This document shows, in pieces, positions 42,342 through 53,392 of a DNA stretch of 64,000 bases. The position numbers and the translations under genes are program-made. How positions within the stretch are numbered: position 1 is the first letter of the stretch; each line of letters starts with the position of its first letter. Origin of the DNA: Locusta migratoria (taxonomy: Eukaryota; Arthropoda; Insecta; Orthoptera; Acrididae); the NCBI GenBank assembly GCA_026315105.1, contig CM048747.1:280865654-280929653 (forward strand), read 5' to 3'. The notes beneath the pieces were generated by a model, which saw only the letters and a list, made by a program, of their open reading frames with translations, was not told where the DNA came from and ran no database searches.

Positions 42342-43796
42342 CCCTCGAGCAGTCGCGCATTTTCATGGTGCAGGAGCAGACGCGCGGCGCACTGAGTGCG
42401 CCACGTACGACTCAGTTCTATTACCTTTATCACATGAACTCATGTCTGTACTGATATTTATAGTTAATTTTCTAATACGTAGATGTGCTATCATTCACTC
42501 ACTTATTAACAGTATCGAAATATTACACATTTTTGGCTAATAAATACGAATTTATCTCAACACCACAATTCCAAATACTACATGTCTAATCAAGAATTGG
42601 AGACTGCGTAAGGTCCTTTAGGTTGCTTGTAAAAAATGTTTTCGCGTCACAGAGTGCGAATATCTTCATGCCATATTTGGCAGGTTTGTTGGGAATATAT
42701 TCTACAAATCCACAACATTCCCAAAAAGCTTGAAGTTATTCATCAATAGTTACAAACTCAATGAGATTGTAAGTACTTTTACAATTGGTGACAAACTCTT
42801 CCAAGATGAAGTGTACTGCAGCCAACTTATCAAATTTTCTTCTCTCTGCTCTAGTTGTTTTATCATCAAAACGAATACAACGTACCACAGGAATCGCCTT
42901 TAGCTCATCACAGCTCTTATAGTTTCGATTCCTGAACCATCGGTATTCCACATCTCCATTACATTCGTATGATTAGCATTCTTTATTCCGAAAAGATAAA
43001 GTAAACGAAGTAGTGCCAGTATTTCAGATCTCGTCGTTTCTTTTTTCTCTCTTTCTCTTTCATAATCAGGTATGAGCTGAATATACTTGTTTGTATAATG
43101 TACAATTATATCAATCATTTACATGATAATTATCTTACTGAATCCAGAAATCGCCGTTATTACATCCCTAGAAATAGCCCTTGATCCTGGAAATGTTTTT
43201 ACAATATTTTTACTTCTGGCTTTGCTTGTGGCTGTGTTAACTACTTTAATCCACATAGTTGTTTTGTCCCTTCCCACCAACCAATCACCAGTACAACCTG
43301 ACAGTTACTATTTTCATTTTCATCAAACTTGTACTCTTGTTCACTTTCGGTGTTGTGGTCACTTTGAGTAATTACCTCTTCTTCATCATCTGTATCATCA
43401 TCCGATACATCATTCTAAAAATCTGGATTTTCATTCAAGAACCACTCGAGTTCCACGCTGGTTAAACGCTTCCTTGCCCTAAAATAAAGTATTCTCATGA
43501 ACACGGACCATACGAATAAGGTAACTGAAATACAACACTACGTTTGAGGAAGTAAAAAAATACTTACATGACCAGTCGCACGGCGCACTGAGTGCGCCAG
43601 TTATGACAGCGCTTCACAAATTCTCCTTTTAAGAATTTTCTTGAGCACCGACAATTACCAGACTGCACACAACAATAATGAGGATAACAGTGGAGGAATA
43701 GCTATAGTTTCAAACGTCTCCATTGTTACCAACATAATGAAAACCATGTTTATTTAACTATGGCGCACTCAGTGCGCCAGCGCGACCGCTCGAGGG
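42342..43796. mobile_element. piggyBac-like element (1,455 bp) with TTAA duplications
   Basis: TTAA at 42338-42341 and 43797-43800 bracket TIRs ccctcgagcagtcgcgc and (inverted) gcgcgaccgctcgaggg, which differ at one base. A 17-bp palindrome ggcgcactgagtgcgcc lies near each end (42386-42402; 43582-43598; 43762-43778, the last with one change at its centre). The internal gene is on the minus strand and shortened. It inserted into the Tc1 pseudogene, whose reading frame continues on both sides. Confidence 0.95.
42590..43498 (-). pseudogene. piggyBac transposase pseudogene (DDE_Tnp_1_7), 3'-deleted
   Basis: The start codon at 43,496-43,498 begins MRILYFRARKRLTSVELEWF, a stop, then an acidic stretch VSDDDTDDEEEV typical of piggyBac N-termini. 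Next come SKNIVKTFPGSRA (shifted frame), IVHYTNKYIQLIPDYERERE, LLRLLYLFGIKNANHT and ELWSTDGTG-equivalent MWNTDGSGIETIRAVMS. VVRCIRFDDKTTRAERRKFD and IEFVTIDE (first catalytic D) end at 42,736. A stop follows IDE, then FVEYIPNKPAKYGMKIFALC to about 42,600. The second and third catalytic residues and the Cys-rich C-terminus are absent. There are at least two stops and two frameshifts. Confidence 0.92.
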
Positions 43797-43964
43797 TTAA
43801 TAGGCCCCTCTCAATACCCAAATCAGAACGGGCTCCCCCATGTTTACTACAGGAAGCAGAATGGCCGGATCGTAGGCTTCTCCATATATAAATCTATCGG
43901 TCTAAACGATGACTCATCAGACCACAAAACCTCTTCGAGTCATTAACTGCCCAGGGTTTATGAT

Positions 43965-44256
43965 TCTGGTCGGGTACGGTGGTCTTGGAGCAAAGCGCTC
44001 GACTGGAAACCGAAAGGTCGCGGGTCCGGAGCCCGGTCGGATTTCAGTATCCGTTGTCTCCGTTTTAAACCATCCTTCACCTCTCAACGATGTGAGGAAT
44101 CGCCAAGAAACGACACGTGGTTCGGATTCCACGTTAAGCTGTAAGTCCCCTTTCCCCAGTTAGATTACTGGGCTAGGGACACGCAAGTCGCCGAAGTGGC
44201 GTCCAATTTAAAAGACTTGCACCAGGCCAATGAGCCACACGATATTATTATTATTA
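43965..44256 (+). mobile_element. tRNA-derived SINE, family E
   Basis: The tRNA-like head has A box ggtggtcttggagcaaagcg and B box gtcgcgggtccggagcccgg; the body includes ggattccacgttaagctgta and tactgggctagggacacgca; the tail is (att)n. The perfect duplication tttatgat lies at 43957-43964 and 44257-44264. It interrupts the Tc1 pseudogene just upstream of its SDES motif. Confidence 0.92.
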
Positions 44257-44816
44257 TTTATGATCGTAGTGGCACCTATTTCCCTTCTTTGCATTGGCTT
44301 CCGTTATTAAGGGTTTCGAAATTTCAGTGCTTCCATGAATGTCAGCCTTGTGAACTACCATTCTACTATTTTTGTCCAAACAGTATTCGTCAAGTAAGTG
44401 TAGAGTGCGGCAATAACTTTTGGTGCGTTTGTCTTATTTGTCTGGACAGAACGTTTGAGTTTCGTCCATTGTTTCTGCACCGATGATGTTCCACTATGCT
44501 TTGTGTATACTGTCATTACCATGTATACTGTCTGAAGATAAATGTTAATCAGAGAAGCCGTTTTTGTCATAGAAGCTGCCTTTAAAAGCGTGCCTACGAG
44601 ATGTCCTCTTTGCAATACTGAAAGCTGATGCTTTTTTAGAATTACTTGTATTAACCATCGCAGAACAATAGGTACACTACACTAAAAGGTAGGCTTAGTG
44701 ACTTGGCACATCAACTTTACCCTGCCGCAACCTTGAAGTGTTGACAGATATGCAGGGGTACTAACGTGCAGCAAAATGTTCTATATTGCATCGTTTCATA
44801 TTTTTGTACACTCCTG

Positions 44817-45399
44817 TAGGTCGCGGAAAGTGTTGCAAGGAATTGAGGAGGAGCATGTATCAATTTTCAACAAAGAAACTCATCTCTTCCGATGGTGGTA
44901 AATGTCCTATTTCGGAAGTGCTATGAAGATTTTCGTCTGCTATTAAATTTACGATTTTATGAACACAGCTAGTTTATTAGCTATGTTTGCCTCATATATA
45001 ATGAACTAATGTTCCAAAGTGCTCTGAGGTATTCTAAGCATATTTACAAGACAAGGAAATGCTGAATCGGCTCTCCATGGAACAAACTGCATCATGGTAG
45101 TTAGTTGCAATTGTAGCTGAAAAAAGAAAAAGAAAAGACTAACCAGTAAGATATTCTCTTTCTGTTCGATGTTGGTATTGGGCAGACAGAATAAAAGATC
45201 AAAGCGTAACGGAAATTCTCTGGTAGTCCGTTCAGGGCCGCAATTCGACGGAGGTTTTTGTAGATATGGAGGAATGACTAGCTATTGGCAACTGGCTGCC
45301 ACTGTATGGCCAGAACAGTGTTTCTTGATTATGACACTGCCTTACGAACAAAGTAATTGAGATGCTAGAAATGCAAAAATTTGGATGTGCAACCATGGT
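44817..45399. other. Unassigned stretch
   Basis: No frame above 63 residues, no repeat. Nothing supportable. Confidence 0.4.
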
Positions 45400-45401
45400 T
45401 A

Positions 45402-45546
45402 TAGGGTGTCCCAGCTATCTTGTCCACCCAAAATATCTGTAACAATAACAGCTATTGGAAAACGACTTTCACCTGCATCAATGTACGGCTGGGGCCAATG
45501 AATGTACATATTTGGAAACATTGTGTGTTTTTTAACACAGAATTAC

Positions 45547-45596
<50 letters not shown>

Positions 45597-45606
45597 GGAC
45601 ACCCTA
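45402..45606. mobile_element. Short TIR element (MITE-like) containing T(46)
   Basis: Inverted termini tagggtgtcc (45402-45411) and ggacacccta (45597-45606) are each flanked outside by TA (45400-45401, 45607-45608), as Tc1/mariner-type MITEs are. A T(46) run (45548-45593) fills the end next to the right TIR. I have a memory of a longer high-copy insect repeat covering this sequence and its right flank, so the true element may extend beyond 45,608. Confidence 0.55.
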
Positions 45607-45842
45607 TATTTTTCTTCAGCAATCCACAACATGACAAATAACATAAACAATGGCGTTGATTGCATCGCAATATTCCAATTACATCCCGAGATATTGCGAC
45701 GCGAAATTGACGCTTGAAAAACCCAAAATGCGCTGCTAGCCCACGTCCTGAGGCTCAGGCGTGAACTCCATGCTGCCCGTAATCGCGATGTGATTGACAT
45801 GCGTAATTGCACTTCTAGACTTACCAAGAGGTTCAAATGTTT

Positions 45843-45969
45843 GTGAAGCTTAAGGGACTTAACTACGGGGTCATCAGTCCCCAAACTTACAAACTACTTA
45901 TTAACTAGCTACAACTAAGGACGGCACAAATATCCATGCCCGAGGGGGCATTCGAACTCCCGACCGTAG
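45843..45969 (-). mobile_element. tRNA-derived SINE, family A, 5'-truncated at the B box
   Basis: Minus copy whose head is missing beyond the T arm (ends gacgtaccgtag-side at 45,969). The perfect 10-bp duplication accaagaggt (45833-45842 and 45970-45979) shows it inserted in truncated form rather than being deleted later. Confidence 0.93.
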
Positions 45970-45979
45970 ACCAAGAGGT

Positions 45980-47305
45980 CCGAAACGAATAATACGGTCT
46001 GCTGTCATCCTGCATTAAAGTCGTACATTTTGTTTTGAATTCTGCCATAAATCTATGACAATTTGTGAGTAGAAACAACCGATGCAGACCATCCAGTCTA
46101 CGCGTGCCAAACAGCGGGAATTCAGCTAGTATTTCCAATATAATGTAAAGATCACGTAGAGAATTTACAGTGAACTCACCACCAAAATAGTAACCATTGT
46201 TCCAAATCCAAATTTTCGAATTTCTAGTATCAAAATAGTTTTAGTAGAACTCTTAAAAGATTTAGCCTTACTTCATGTGCTTAATAGTTGAATTTCCAAA
46301 AATATCGAAACACGTGTTTTAAAAATTCCAATCAAAAACCTAAATCCGAAGTTTTGTGTTTCTTGCTTCAAAATTGCCTGAATAGCAATGTATTAAAAAA
46401 AAAAACGTTCATCCCCTATTTCACCCTCTTAGGGATGGGAATATCGAAAAATAGCTGATGCCTAGTGTAAGACAAACAACGTTTACAAATTTCAAGTTTC
46501 TATCTTCTGTAGGTTCACTTTTCAGCGACGTTTTGTGTCTTTCAGAAACGGATCGAGAACGCGAAATTTCTTTCTTGCTTTGGCATCTTTCTTGGTAGTT
46601 TTACTTCGCAAACTGCAATATAGATTTATTTTTCTTTGTTCGTACGCTTGTCGCTGAAAAACAACTGAAGAATGTGCATCACGTTTCGCTTTGTATAAAC
46701 TCTTTGCTATTATAGTGTCAAAAGTCATCGCTGGTCTTCAGTCCGAATTTTATATGACGACTTTCAACTACTATATCTTCTACCTTGTTATAGTTATCGA
46801 CACGAAATTGCTATGGAATACAACGGGAGACTTTGTAGTAGAACAACACAGAGAGATCGTTCGTCTCCAATGTGTAGTTTTGCTGAATAGCAAAATGTTG
46901 ACACCCACAAGTAGAATTTCATACAGGTCGGTAACTTTCAAATCCCGTATCTTCCACCCCCTTACCGTTATAAATCCTCTTCTACCATAGTGCACAATGG
47001 GAGACTGATACCTGCTATTACATCCAAACACTATTCGTTTGCGATGTGACCTTATGCAGAGTGAATGCAGAGTGAAATATAGGCACAAACACCTCAATTT
47101 TTATATATGAATTTATTTTTATCACGCATAAAGCTTATTCTTGTATGGTTGTCATATTTGTCATATTTAACTGCATGCTAGGCAGTAAGAGTGTCGTATG
47201 TTTTGTACCGAAGCAGCTAATATCTTAGATGTTCAGCGATATGTCATTTCATGTCAGATTTGACAATGTGAGGTGTTCTCTTATAGAAACACGGATAATA
47301 GTCGA
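45980..47305. other. Unassigned DNA
   Basis: AT-rich. Overlapping frames of 68-105 residues (46522-47097) have no recognised domain. No repeat ends identified. Confidence 0.35.
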
Positions 47306-47308
47306 TGA

Positions 47309-47560
47309 TTAAGCCAAGCTGCATTCCACAATGTTATATGGTTTCATTGGCCCGATTTTGATGAATGCAACGAATCCTACTGGATGCTCAAAGAGCTGGC
47401 ATTTAAGGCAGCGCATTGGGTTGGGACGATAAGGGCAGACGTTCAAACGAAGGAAGCCTGCCTTGACAAGATCTGGAAGCTTGGAACTATTGAAGGTAAG
47501 AATAAACGAGTCGGATTTCGCCAAGAGCTCATCCATCCTTTTCATAACGTTTTGCCCTCC
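47309..47560 (-). pseudogene. Non-LTR ORF1 (gag-like) fragment with zinc knuckle
   Basis: The minus frame reads ILTFNSSKLPDLVKAGFLRL, then NVCPYRPNPMRCLKCQLFEH. This matches the stretch before and into the first CCHC knuckle of Jockey/R1-group ORF1 proteins (KLPE-IKAGYL-V-VRPYIPNPLRCFKCQRFGH). The knuckle reads C-x2-C-x4-H, after which similarity ends (second Cys lost). About 70 codons remain. Confidence 0.7.
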
Positions 47561-47702
47561 TGTGCCAATTCACTTTTCAGTCCTTTTATTTGGTTGTCAA
47601 TTAGATCCCTGCTGGTCACTTTGCTTCGGCTAAAGTTCGAAGTGTTATGGAACGCTGTCTCCAGGAAATTCTGAAGGTTAGTTGCTTGCTGGGAACTTAC
47701 CC

Positions 47703-48060
47703 ACTCGGTAAGCCATGTGGTCTAACGCACAGCTTTCCGAGACGGGGAGTCTTACCGACACCGGTTGAATCCGCCGGGCGGATTAACGAAGGGGGTCAGA
47801 GTGCCGGACAGTCTGGATGTGGTTTTTAGGCGGTGTCCACATTCCCCTAGGTGAATACCAGGCTGGTATCTAGGTCCCGCCTCGGTTACACGATTCGCAA
47901 ACATTTCGTGACACTTTCACACATATAATAATATACGCAGACATTTGGGGTACACATTTTCTCCCGGTGGGCATGGGGTGGCGGCAGGAAGGGCATCCGG
48001 CCACCCCGTCAATATTAACATGCCAAATCCACATTAACAAGCCGAACCTCCAATGTATGG
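47703..48060 (+). mobile_element. tRNA-derived SINE, family D
   Basis: The head (ggtaagccatgtggtctaac, then a degraded B box near ggttgaatccgcc) is followed by a body with tttttaggcggtgtccacat and a distal gggcatccggccacccc, then macatgccaaatccac-type sequence. I recognise this as a widespread insect SINE from memory. No clear target duplication; boundaries are approximate. Confidence 0.7.
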
Positions 48061-48692
48061 GAAAACGGCTAAAGAGACAGAAAGTTACTTGCTGGGAACT
48101 TGTTGATTCAATCAGTAATGCCCCGATGTGCAATCATTTGACTGTTTTTAAGCTGCCAGCGGTTCCCTTCAAAGCTTCATAAATATAGGAAGGTGAAATT
48201 TTCTCAATCGTGCCCTCTTTTCGTTTGATGACAATAAACACCCCCTTATTTTACCGAATTCTCTGCTATACTATCTTCCAGCAGCTGCTAATTCTGTACC
48301 ACATCTGTATTATTAGAATATTTAATTGTTCTAAATATCCTAAGCGATGACTTGCTTTCCTCCATTCCCTTCCTGGCATGTTTTCTCTCAGATACACGGG
48401 TAAGACTAATTACTATCCGTATATGTGACTTTAACAGGTTAGCCGATCAGCTTCATTCAAATTTCAATACCATCCGAAATGTAAAGGTGAGTAATTTTAA
48501 GTAGACATTCCATGATATTTTGTATCAGTTTTGCTGCTCATATTCAGATGATACGTGCGCTTAAGCCCCTTTTACTTTCCCAAGATCGGGCTTTTTTATT
48601 GTTGACTTATACTATAAAAATATAGCTATTTTTCTGTATATTCGTTATTTGCTGGGTGGAGGCCTTTATATACGCCTCTGGGCTATGCTGTT
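48061..48692. other. Unassigned AT-rich DNA
   Basis: No supportable feature. Confidence 0.4.
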
Positions 48693-48704
48693 CTCCGTAT
48701 TGTC

Positions 48705-48915
48705 AAAAAAAAAAAAAAAAAAAAAAAAAGTTCAAATGTTTGTTAAGCTTATGGGACTTAACTACGGGGTCATCAGTCCCTAAACTTACAAACTACTTAC
48801 GAACTAGGACGGCAGAAATATCCATGCCCTAGGGGGGGATTCGAACCCCCGACCGTAGTGGCCGTGCAGACCGTGACTGGAGCGCCTCAGTCCCCTCGGC
48901 CACCGCGGCCGGCCT
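48705..48915 (-). mobile_element. tRNA-derived SINE, family A, with T(25) 3' tail
   Basis: Minus copy. The A(25) run at 48705-48729 is the complement of its own 3' tail, because the duplication ctccgtattgtc (48693-48704) / ctccatattgtc (48916-48927) encloses it. The head ends accgcggccggc at about 48,913. Family A copies at 24,225 and 22,054 also end in short T runs. Confidence 0.93.
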
Positions 48916-48927
48916 CTCCATATTGTC

Positions 48928-50095
48928 GGACATATTAGTAATTAGTGACACAAAACAAACAAAGAAAGTAATAGCTTCAACAGATTACTTCCTTAAATGT
49001 AAGAATAAAAAGTTTGATTTATCCATTTTCCTTCGAATTAGTCTCTGAAACGGAAATAGTCACAATGGTTGAATTCGCATTGTCCAGCATATTATTTGAC
49101 TTGGCCAAATTTTCAGCAGCACAAGAAAATCAGAATTACTCTCTAATTACACAGAGCGGAAACACTTATATATGTACAGTACGTTGTATTGGTCCGTTGA
49201 TCAGAACAGCATTTAGTCTCGGTGTTTGTCGTCACCAAGTGTAACTGGGATATTATAGTAACTCGAAAACAACTTGAAATTCTACAAGAAGTTACTGAGA
49301 AAGCAGTGAAACGAGACTGTCATTTCGTTTCATTGCTCTGCTATTTCATTATGTCAACGATAAAGAATCATTCTTGCCTTAATGAAATTTGAATTGATTC
49401 ACTTGAGAATAGTCTGCAACACTTTGTGATAGGTGTTGCAGACTATAAAAGCATCTGTAGAAACAGAGATGGCGAAGGTGTACTTTATTTTTTGCCCCAC
49501 TTGTTATCAGTCACTCTCCTATTTTCCCCATCCTCGTGTGTTATGGAGTGCGAATGAAAAGCAATAATATTTCTTTGGGTGTTGGTAGCATGGGCAATAT
49601 TGTAATCTTTGGTTGTGGCAATGTAGTTAGTGGCGGCAAGGACTGCCTAGCAGCATAGGTTTTGTTTGAGCTTTGAAGTAGAGGGTGAATCTGGTCAAGG
49701 TAGGGGTTTGCGAAGCGGTGGAGTAACGAACACCCGGTGTCCAGCCAATTAGGGCGCACCGCCCTCGCGAATTTGAAGAGGGGACGGTTGGCCCTGGTGG
49801 CGCCTAGCGGGAGAGCGAAATCCGTTCCTGACCGCATGGATTTTTCTTTGTAATGATTGTGTGCTATGATGGTAGGCCAAAGTGTTAGTAATAATGTTAC
49901 CAGAAGTGATGTATTCAAATAATGATACCCAAATTCCGTAGAAGTAAGAATAGATTCATTATGATGGTAACTCTCTTAAATTAAATTTCAGTAACATTTC
50001 ATTCCATTCCATGATGGTGGTGGTGGCGGCTGGTGCAGCAACAGTGTTGAATAATTAAAAAATGCTCAGTCTCTGTTGCAGTATTTTATTCTCCA
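48928..50095. other. Unassigned DNA
   Basis: One 125-residue minus frame (49541-49918) with a hydrophobic start was examined and not accepted. A short (GGT)n run lies near 50,015. Otherwise nothing seen. Confidence 0.35.
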
Positions 50096-50099
50096 ATAA

Positions 50100-50500
50100 C
50101 GCGTTTCGCGCTGTTAGTGCATCGTCAGATTGGGCGGAGATGGAGCCACAGAACTATCTATTGCTGTGTAGGAGGTATCTTAACAATTTGTGTTATTGGG
50201 CGCCATAGCAGCAGAGGAGTCGCTGTCGCGGCAGGTCCACGTTTACAACTGGTAGTTCTGCTGTACAATCGGTCGACCAGGCTCGCCTGGTATCCGTTGG
50301 TTCTAGCAATGTGCCGCAGGTTAGCTAGTTCTTGCTCAACTGTTTCACTGTTTAAAGGGAGGTCGCATAAGCGGTCGATCATTGAGGAGAAAAAGCTGAC
50401 TTTATGACTGTACGGGTGACAGGTATCTTTGTGTACTTTGCACTTAGCGTTGATTCCACAAGTAGCATGTTTATTTAGTAAGCAACAGTACAAAAATGTA
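50100..50500 (-). pseudogene. Penelope-like element fragment (RT-to-endonuclease linker) with terminal hammerhead-like motif
   Basis: The minus frame 50493-50158 includes HPYSHKVSFFSSMIDRLCDL, PLNSETVEQELANLRHIART and NGYQASLVDRLY. This matches the conserved Penelope-like segment after the RT core (HK-F-S-I-RL--IPLS...E---I--IA--NGY----ID-L). The RT catalytic and GIY-YIG parts are missing. Downstream on the same strand lies a hammerhead-like motif at 50,104-50,128. Confidence 0.75.
50104..50128 (-). ncRNA. Hammerhead-ribozyme-like motif
   Basis: On the minus strand: CTGACGA (complement at 50122-50128, a perfect CUGANGA core), one extra T, GCACT-AAC-AGCGC as stem II with one mismatch, then GAAA (50104-50107) and CGCGTTA. 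Same strand as the adjacent Penelope-like fragment. Confidence 0.6.
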
Positions 50501-50641
50501 AGTGTTAATTTTATCCCATTATATGAACTTATCTTTATTACATTCTATTTGGTTCGAAACTGCTGCATATTTCTGTAATCGACTTTTATACGTTCTATAG
50601 CCTTATTGTATACAAATGCACTTGTTTGTCTGTATAGAGAC

Positions 50642-50669
50642 CAGAAGAGGGGCACTCAAGCGCCCGAAA
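50642..50669 (+). ncRNA. Hammerhead-ribozyme-like motif
   Basis: cagaaga (one change from CUGAAGA), one extra G, GGGC (50650-50653) pairing with GCCC (50662-50665), then GAAA (50666-50669) and ccggtcg. The outer flanks gacc and ggtc can pair. Opposite strand to the Penelope-like fragment at 50,100-50,500, so it comes from a different copy. Confidence 0.55.
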
Positions 50670-50689
50670 CCGGTCGTTAAAGTTCATAA

Positions 50690-53350
50690 TAAATAACGAC
50701 AAGCAACTGGTTGCTGCATTTCATTAATTTATACTTGGTAATGCAAATCCCATTCTCACGTAATTTTAGCGTATTTAACCAATGGGTACGTCCACACCGC
50801 TTTGCTGCCCTCTGGCTCGCAACAGCCGCACGGATTCAAATTAGTTGGCTCGCGTAGTAATTCCTCCATTGCATGCCTTGTGTGAATGTGATAAATGATA
50901 ATGGGCGAACTGAGAATACACCTTGCTCCTGTATCCTTGCGACTGACGAGGTTAAAGTTCTTTCCAGAAAATATGCTAGGAGGCCCATTTGGATGTAGTA
51001 TGAGACGATTGAAATTAAAGCTGCATTTAAATTCTCATCTATAATAAAATTCGCATTTAAACTGACATGATAAAACATTTACTTAAAAGGATTTGTTAAT
51101 AAACAATGATTTTATCCCACACGCGAGTCGAAGCAATTTCTAAATTTTCATGTGACCCTACTCATCACTAGCAATCCCATTCTTAAAGTTCTTGCTGTGA
51201 TCTGCAATGGTGCACTGGAGCATAATTAGAGTAACGCATCCGTTCCATTTGAGTACATATACTGGATCTGATTAAGTGGTTCAGATGCGTTTGTAATGTT
51301 CTCCGTTGCGCGGGTCGATCTTATAACTCTTAATTTTCATTGGCGTTGTCGGATGTGCTTATTTCGCACATGGTGGGAACCCATATGTGTACTCAAACTG
51401 AAACTGGAAAAAGCCTGCGTAGACAAGTCATTCCACATACAAACGTGTGGGTGCCATATTGCATTGCATTAGCTTGCGGTAGAAACCTTCAGTGCACACG
51501 GCAGTGGACAAATAGGCAGAGAGAATGGTAGATGCACAGTCCAGACCCGAGGTTAAAGTTTAATTAAAAAAGAAAAAAAAACAACAAAAAACAAAAACAA
51601 AAAAGACTACGGATACGTTACAGTAGGGCTACGAGTAGCAGTCGAAACCGGTCTGGAAAAAGCAGCAAAGAAACGTTCCCTGTGAGAAAATGGCATCTGC
51701 ATCCAGATTAATACAAAATATGTACAATAAAAATCATTTTCTACATTCAGTAAACTTAGGCATTACAGCGTTGTAATCGGAACCTTTAATTTTAAATAGA
51801 AAAGGTGATATCGAAGAAATTCCAATGAACGAATAGAGGATTATTACTTAAATAGTAAGTCCCAAAACTACTCATGAAGAAACTTACAGGCTGAGGAGTG
51901 ATAAGGAAATTGAAGAATACACAGATATAGATGATGATATGAGAAAACTGTTATTTAAATGTTATGAGTACATTAAAATAATGGCACCTACACGGTTGAT
52001 AAAACAGAGATAATTAGATGGATTGTTGCGATTAAGAAGAATCTTAAAGTAGCCAATATAACTCAGGCAGACGTTAAAGATACAAAAGACATTCAGACAG
52101 AAAATATTTGTTTGGAACGTTGGACAGAGGGAAATTAGTAAACGGACTGGAACGCCTTGGTGTGATGAAAGAAAGAGGCTTCATTCTGAAAGGATGAAAA
52201 GTATTAGGGCACCAACGAAGGCCAATCGTAAAAATCTACATTGATTGATTGTACCTCGCCTGGTCCTATTGGCCTCATACGTCAATAATAATAAGAATTT
52301 AATTAATTAAGTCGCGAATGTCTGATTTCTTGCCGGTGTGAAAATCGCTGAAATAAAGTTATTGTCTGATGACTTAGAGAGAAATTGCTTTAGCCTTCGT
52401 CGAAGAATTTCACGTCATGGCTGATGTAATTTTATTTGGTGATTCGTTATGACCGATCTGTAAAAGATATTGAACCAAGGGAATAATTATCTTTGTGAGA
52501 CTAATTTAGATTACTTTGAAAGTCGCCGAAGCTGTCCCATCATGCAGCGACAAACAATACTGAGATGGTTTTCTCATACTTCAGAGAGTAAATCGTGATA
52601 AGGGTGCCCGTAAATAATATAACTTAACTCCTGTCTATATATTTTGAGCACTTTTATTGCAATTAGCGTATGTACGTCTTGAACGCCACTCATTTTCTCT
52701 TTTCACAACGGAAAAGATACACACCAGGAGTGAAGTTTAAAAAAAATAATAAAGAATATTTCATACCTTCTTTTGCAGAGAACGATCATAGTTAGCATAT
52801 GCAGTGAAAAATATATCTTTTCCGCAAAACTACAGACACAGAATGAAACAAAATTAGCATTACATAACTTATAAAGAAACTGTACGGCTTTTTATAACAT
52901 GTCTTTACTTTATTTCATAAATAAAATAAAAAAATGCATTTATAAGCAGTGTCACACCAGTATGCAGAATCCGAACTCTATTAATAACTTACACTAATAG
53001 TTTGCTTGGTACCCATCCACTGCACCGAAAAGGAATAGCCGAAGAAACCGTATCGACTAAATTTAAATGCGGGGATGTGATAGATACAGAAAACACGTAA
53101 CGAATACTGTCCTGAAATACAGAGATAAAACAGGTGTTTTTGTTCTTTTAACCAAATACTAGACTGAAATTGCAAACGTGTCAACGAAAAGAGGCATTTA
53201 TATTCAACCGAAAATGATTAATAAATATAAGAAATTCGAGACGTTTTAAATTCTTTAGTGAGAAATGAATTAAATTCAATGAAGCGGTTGAATATTTGTG
53301 TTCAGACCGGGTGTCTAACCCTGACTTTGTAGGCAGGTGCTCTTTTACTT
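50690..53350. other. Unassigned AT-rich DNA
   Basis: No recognisable element in 2.6 kb. An A-rich low-complexity run occurs at 51,566-51,603. The region 51,850-52,240 is purine-rich and could be very decayed retroelement coding, but nothing aligns convincingly. Confidence 0.35.
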
Positions 53351-53392
53351 CTTCTCTCTCTCTCTCTCTCTCTATCTATCTTTCTCTCTCCT
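53351..53392. repeat. (TC)n/(TATC)n microsatellite
   Basis: About ten TC units followed by two TATC units and more TC. Confidence 0.9.

Larger units (their letters stand above)
42269..44816 (-). pseudogene. Tc1-like transposase pseudogene broken by three insertions
   Basis: Reading leftward from the right TIR (complement caggagtgtacaaaaatatg at 44,816, next to TA), a start at 44,658 gives VNTSNSKKASAFSIAKRTS. A shifted frame follows with QRGHLVGTLLKAASMTKTAS, then TKHSGTSS, then HKADIHGSTEISKPLITEAN. It is cut at 44,256 by SINE E. At 43,957 it resumes: VLWSDESSF (first catalytic D) and VNMGEPVLIWVLRG. It is cut again at 43,797 by piggyBac and resumes at 42,341 with VITANEYLDDKVLLTFAKDC. The C-terminal third is replaced by the foldback and SINEs. 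All insertions postdate the Tc1 copy. Confidence 0.82.

Noticed and set aside
45452..45884. Frames with poly-lysine or poly-phenylalanine
   Set aside because: They are produced by the T(46) homopolymer; no protein features.
49541..49918. 125-residue minus frame with a hydrophobic, signal-peptide-like start
   Set aside because: No domain, no homologous pattern, proline/leucine composition typical of random frames, and no splice or promoter context.
51850..52240. Possible retroelement endonuclease remnant
   Set aside because: A TPW-like piece in one frame was the only hint; no ordered motifs could be aligned.
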